This document shows, one piece after another, positions 60,197 through 64,000 of a DNA stretch of 64,000 bases; position 1 is the first letter of the stretch; each line of letters opens with the position of its first letter. The stretch is from Clostridiales bacterium (lineage in GTDB: Bacteria > Bacillota > Clostridia > Christensenellales > Borkfalkiaceae): NCBI GenBank assembly GCA_022508245.1, contig JAFLVO010000001.1, positions 496,001 through 560,000 on the forward strand. The letters are read 5' to 3'. The notes under the pieces were generated by a model. That model was not told the origin of the DNA. It ran no database searches and saw only the letters and a list, made by a program, of their open reading frames with translations. The position numbers were made by a program, and so were the translations under genes.

Positions 60197-62770
60197 ATGG
60201 CACTTTCAAAGATGATGCAACACTATTTGTCCGTCAAGGAAAAGTACAAAGACTGCCTTATATTTTACCGACTTGGCGACTTTTACGAAATGTTTTTCGA
60301 CGACGCGGTAAAGGCTTCCGAGCTGCTTGATTTAACGCTTACGGGTAGAGACTGCGGACTTCAAGAGCGTGCGCCTATGTGCGGCGTGCCCCATCACGCT
60401 GTAGACAGCTATATATCCAAACTCGTTGCGTGCGGCGAAAAAGTTGCAATCTGCGAACAGCTTGAAGATGCCTCGCAGGCAAAGGGGATGGTGGACCGCG
60501 GGGTTGTGCGAGTTGTTACCGCAGGCACACTTACCGACGATTCTATCGACGAAAAGTCCAACAATTTTATCTGCTGTGCCTATAAAAACAGCGACACTGT
60601 TGCGCTTGCCTGGGCGGATATAACTACGGGAGAGCTCACGGCAACCCAATTTTTCGGCAGTGAGTGCGTCAAAAATGCCATTACTAAAATGGCTATTTTG
60701 AATGTAAAAGAGGTAATTTCTAACGATGAAATGCTCTTTGCGAGCAAAAATGCGCCCGAAATCGAGAGGGGAGTAGTTCCCCGCCTTTCAAGCTACCCCG
60801 AGTGGGCATTCGGATATTCAACTGCCGAGAAAAGGCTTTTAGATCAGCTCAAATCCAATACGCTTGCAGCGTTTTCAATTGCCGGCAAGAAAGAGGCGGT
60901 TAGCGCGACGGGCGCTCTTTTGGAATATTTGAAAGAAACGCAGATGCACGCGCTCAAAAATATAGACAGCGTAGCCTATATCCAAAGCGACAGCTATATG
61001 CAGCTTGACAACACTGCGATTCGCAACCTTGAGCTCGTTAAAAATATGGGCGACGGAGGTAAGTACGGTTCACTTTTATGGCTCTTGGATAAGACCAAAA
61101 CGGCAATGGGCGCAAGGTTTTTGAATTCTGTAATTTTAAGTCCGTTAAACAATGTGAATGCGATAAATTACAGGCTTGACGGTGTAGAGGAGCTCTATGA
61201 AGCAACGGTAATCAGGCTTGAAATTGCAGAACTTTTGAAATGCATTAAGGATATTGAGAGAATTGCGGGCAAGGTCAGCAATGGCAATATTTTGCCAAAG
61301 GACTGTCATATACTTTCAAAATCGCTTGCAATTATTCCGAGCGTAAAGTTCAAATTATCGGGTTTTTCATCTCGCATTTTGAGCGATATCAATGAAAAGC
61401 TCTGCGATATGAGCGATATTTGCGAGCTATTGGATAATGCCATAAGTGACGAGCTGCCCTCAACTCTAAAGGACGGGGGCTACATAAAAGAGGGCTTCAA
61501 TTCCAAACTTGATGAATTGCGAGATATTAAAGACCACGCAGGAAGACTCATTCTTGATATTGAAACGCGAGAGAGGGAAACGACAGGTATTAAAAATCTA
61601 AGAATACACTACAACAGAGTATTCGGCTATTACATAGAAGTAACAAAGTCGTTCATTGACAAAGTTCCGCTTCATTATCAAAGACGGCAAACACTTGCAA
61701 ACGCCGAAAGATTTACTACCGAGGAGCTTAAAGGTCTTGAAGAAAAAATTCTTTCAAGCGCCGAGCTTGCTATAAAACTCGAGGCGGAAATTTACGAGAA
61801 AATCAAATGCGTACTTTTAGAGTGTATAGATAAAATTAAAACAATAGCCTCGGGGGTTGCGCTTTTGGACGTCATTACCTCATTCGCCGAGGTTGCAAAA
61901 GTAAATAAATACCTGCGCCCCGAAATTTGTGAAAGTCACAAACCGCTTATTATAAAAGACGGTCGTCATCCAGTAGTGGAAGTTATTTCAAAGGAGAGAT
62001 TCATCAGCAACGATGCACTCTTGGACGAGGGCGAAAACCGTACTATGATAATAACGGGTCCAAATATGGCAGGTAAGAGTACCTATATGCGGCAGATTGC
62101 GGTAATTACCATTATGGCGCACATAGGAAGCTTCGTTCCCGCAAAATCAGCTTGCATACCCATAACTGACAGAGTATTTACAAGAGTCGGCGCAAGCGAT
62201 AATCTTATTTCGGATCAAAGCACCTTTATGGTCGAGATGATAGAGGTGGCAACAATACTTCAAAATGCCACAAAAAGCAGTCTTTTAATTTTAGACGAAG
62301 TCGGCAGAGGAACTTCTACCTACGACGGATTGAGTATCGCGTGGGCGGTTATTGAGTTTATAACGAACAATATAGGTGCAAAAACTCTGTTTGCGACCCA
62401 TTACCACGAGCTGACCGAACTTGAAAACACCTTAAGCGGGATAAAAAACTATAAAATTTCAGTAAAAGAGCTCAACGGAAGCGTAGTTTTTCTGCGCAAA
62501 ATTATGCGCGGAGGTGCTAACCGCAGCTTTGGTATAGAGGTTGCTTCGCTTGCCGGAATCCCTTCTGCGGTTACGGACAGAGCAAAAAACATCTTAAAAC
62601 TTATTGAAAGCGGAGACAAACAGTTTGCAACCAAAGCCAAAACCGACGAATTAAATACGGAGAGCAAAAGCGAAGTCGAGAGAATTCTTTCGGAGGTCGA
62701 TTTAAATAATCTTTCTCCCATGCAGGCATTTTTGCTTGTTAGCGACTTGGTTGAAAAGGTAAGAAAATGA
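60197..62770 (+). CDS. mutS: DNA mismatch repair protein MutS
   Basis: Recognises mismatches and recruits MutL. The mismatch-binding N-terminus is intact (MMQHYLSVKEKYKDCLIFYRLGDFYEMFFDDA, with the FYE motif). Connector, lever and clamp domains follow. The ATPase has Walker A TGPNMAGKSTYMRQ near residue 620, STFMVEMIEVATIL, Walker B LLILDEVGRGTSTYDG and LFATHYHELTEL. The C-terminal helix-turn-helix segment is present (NNLSPMQAFLLVSDLVEKV). Length 857 is normal. Its stop overlaps the mutL start (ATGA). Confidence 0.98.
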   Translation: MALSKMMQHYLSVKEKYKDCLIFYRLGDFYEMFFDDAVKASELLDLTLTGRDCGLQERAPMCGVPHHAVDSYISKLVACGEKVAICEQLEDASQAKGMVDRGVVRVVTAGTLTDDSIDEKSNNFICCAYKNSDTVALAWADITTGELTATQFFGSECVKNAITKMAILNVKEVISNDEMLFASKNAPEIERGVVPRLSSYPEWAFGYSTAEKRLLDQLKSNTLAAFSIAGKKEAVSATGALLEYLKETQMHALKNIDSVAYIQSDSYMQLDNTAIRNLELVKNMGDGGKYGSLLWLLDKTKTAMGARFLNSVILSPLNNVNAINYRLDGVEELYEATVIRLEIAELLKCIKDIERIAGKVSNGNILPKDCHILSKSLAIIPSVKFKLSGFSSRILSDINEKLCDMSDICELLDNAISDELPSTLKDGGYIKEGFNSKLDELRDIKDHAGRLILDIETRERETTGIKNLRIHYNRVFGYYIEVTKSFIDKVPLHYQRRQTLANAERFTTEELKGLEEKILSSAELAIKLEAEIYEKIKCVLLECIDKIKTIASGVALLDVITSFAEVAKVNKYLRPEICESHKPLIIKDGRHPVVEVISKERFISNDALLDEGENRTMIITGPNMAGKSTYMRQIAVITIMAHIGSFVPAKSACIPITDRVFTRVGASDNLISDQSTFMVEMIEVATILQNATKSSLLILDEVGRGTSTYDGLSIAWAVIEFITNNIGAKTLFATHYHELTELENTLSGIKNYKISVKELNGSVVFLRKIMRGGANRSFGIEVASLAGIPSAVTDRAKNILKLIESGDKQFATKAKTDELNTESKSEVERILSEVDLNNLSPMQAFLLVSDLVEKVRK

Positions 62771-64000
62771 GAAAAATAAATATTCTTTCCAAAAATATAT
62801 ATAACAGAATCGCGGCGGGCGAAGTTATTGACAGACCCTATTCCGCAGTAAAAGAATTGATTGAAAACAGCCTTGACGCTTGTGCAACGCAGATAGAAAT
62901 TTATATTGAACAGGGCGGCAAGCAGCTTATTAAAGTTGTGGATAACGGCTCGGGCATAGAGCGTGACGATCTGCGCATTGCCTTTACCCCGCACGCAACG
63001 AGTAAAATTTCATGCGTGGAAGATTTGGACAGAATAACGACTCTTGGTTTCAGAGGAGAGGCGCTTGCAAGTATTTCGGTAATTGCAAAGGTTGAAATTG
63101 TCTCAGTTACACAAGGAAATAGTGCTTATAAAGTCTATTGCGAGGACGGGAACCCAGGCGAAGTTAAACCTGCCGCACTCGAAAAGGGAACTACGGTAAC
63201 GGTAAATAATTTGTTTTATAATACGCCTGTCCGCGCAAAATTTATGAAAGCCGACAAAAAGGAAGAGGCGGATATTACAAGCTTTGTAATGAGATATATT
63301 CTTGCCCATCCCAAGGTTTCTTTCAGCTACTACGTTGACGGAAAACTCACGTTGCAGTCCTTCGGTGGCGGGCTGGAAGAGGGGCTTGCGCAGGTCTACG
63401 GCGCAAAGACGCTTTCGCAGTGCTTCAAAATCGACGCTGAAAAAGACGGTATTCATATTCACGGTTTTATAGGTAATCAAAATTTCTTCAAGCCGAACAG
63501 AACTTATCAGAGTGTATTTTTGAACGGGAGATATATTGTCAATAACACTATTGCAACGGCTATTTCAAACGCATATTCAAGCTACGCAATGAAACGCCAA
63601 TATCCTTTTTATGTTCTGAATATCGACGTTCCGCTTGAAATTGTAGACGTAAACGTGCATCCCAACAAGGCAGACGTCAGATTCGTTGATAACAGACACG
63701 TATTCGGCGTGGTTTATACGATTATTTCTGCGGTGCTTGACGGAACGACCCGCGCAGCTGAATTTGTCGTTAGTGAAACGCGCGTACCCGAAATTAAATC
63801 TACTACGGATAATGATGTAAATAAGGTTTACTCCGAGAAAAAAGCCGATGCTGAGGAGGAAATCAAGAATATCATAGCAAAGTACATTCCTACGGAAGAA
63901 CAGCCTGTAAAAGCGCCAAAACCGGCACAAACGCCCAAATATTTTAATCCGGAGGTTGATTTACCTCTCGACGAGTATATGGCGGTTCATAAGCCCGATA
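62767..64000 (+). CDS. mutL: DNA mismatch repair protein MutL (3' end cut by window)
   Basis: GHKL ATPase that links MutS to downstream repair. The frame stays open from ATG 62767 to the window edge. It begins INILSKNIYNRIAAGEVIDRPYSAVKELIENSLDA, with the ATP-lid residues in VDNGSGI, HATSKI and LGFRGEALASIS. NLFYNTPVRAKFM, FLNGRYI and DVNVHPNKADVRF complete the N-terminal domain. After about residue 340 comes the variable linker, where the window ends. The C-terminal dimerisation and possible endonuclease domain lie outside, so nuclease motifs cannot be judged. Confidence 0.97.
   Translation, partial: MRKINILSKNIYNRIAAGEVIDRPYSAVKELIENSLDACATQIEIYIEQGGKQLIKVVDNGSGIERDDLRIAFTPHATSKISCVEDLDRITTLGFRGEALASISVIAKVEIVSVTQGNSAYKVYCEDGNPGEVKPAALEKGTTVTVNNLFYNTPVRAKFMKADKKEEADITSFVMRYILAHPKVSFSYYVDGKLTLQSFGGGLEEGLAQVYGAKTLSQCFKIDAEKDGIHIHGFIGNQNFFKPNRTYQSVFLNGRYIVNNTIATAISNAYSSYAMKRQYPFYVLNIDVPLEIVDVNVHPNKADVRFVDNRHVFGVVYTIISAVLDGTTRAAEFVVSETRVPEIKSTTDNDVNKVYSEKKADAEEEIKNIIAKYIPTEEQPVKAPKPAQTPKYFNPEVDLPLDEYMAVHKPD

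Noticed and set aside
1..64000. CRISPR arrays, insertion sequences, prophage or plasmid functions
   Set aside because: No regularly spaced repeats, transposase, integrase or phage structural genes were recognised on either strand.

Overview
The window looks like a chromosomal segment from an anaerobic, low-to-mid GC member of the Clostridia (Bacillota), probably an uncultured gut-type lineage. This rests on a type A RNase P RNA, the gene orders ftsK-rimO-pgsA-cinA-recA, rny and miaB-mutS-mutL, a mraZ-rsmH-led division and cell-wall (dcw) cluster, spoVG, a SigA-like promoter consensus (TTGACA-17-TATAAT) and ferredoxin-linked 2-oxoacid metabolism. MurE carries the DNPR motif, so the peptidoglycan is probably meso-diaminopimelate type. 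No phage, transposon, CRISPR array or plasmid gene was seen. The first gene (oppD) and the last (mutL) are cut by the window edges.

Region 1 (1-23 kb) is metabolic and accessory. It holds oppD-oppF with a small membrane ORF, pyruvate kinase, rnpB, two TetR/ABC-exporter modules (4.7-7.2 kb and 10.1-12.6 kb), an M29 aminopeptidase, glutamate dehydrogenase, a small membrane protein, upp, and a divergent XRE-regulator/membrane-protein pair. On the minus strand follow tdh-kbl and a vorDBAC-like/CoA-transferase/ilvE cluster. Together they suggest peptide uptake and amino-acid fermentation: peptides enter through Opp and are cleaved by aminopeptidase. IlvE and GdhA handle amino groups, the 2-oxoacid:ferredoxin oxidoreductase makes acyl-CoA and reduced ferredoxin, the CoA-transferase releases the acid, and Tdh/Kbl turns threonine into glycine and acetyl-CoA.

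Region 2 (23-44 kb) starts with tRNA-Arg(CCT), rpsT and murI. The dcw cluster then runs mraZ, rsmH, an ftsL-like gene, ftsI, murE, mraY, murD, ftsW, murA, divIB/ftsQ, ftsA, ftsZ, then spoVG (reversed), murC and a long ftsK. murF and murG are not here, and murA sits between ftsW and divIB. Three MraZ-type boxes with an exact 10-bp period precede the mraZ promoter.

Region 3 (43-64 kb) holds rimO, pgsA, a degenerate cinA, recA, nadE, rny, a PadR regulator with a membrane domain plus flavodoxin, an acyl-ACP thioesterase, a YgjP-type metallopeptidase, a cysteine desulfurase/thiI pair, PBP1A, miaB, mutS and the start of mutL.

I did not find one clearly new multi-gene system. The most notable points are the two TetR/ABC modules with related operators, the membrane-tethered PadR/flavodoxin pair, an ftsI that appears to use an ATC start, near-leaderless genes (notably miaB), the remodelled dcw cluster, unusual insertions and tails in OppD/OppF, and two unexplained intergenic stretches that may encode small RNAs. 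All assignments come from reading motifs and context; no database search was run.
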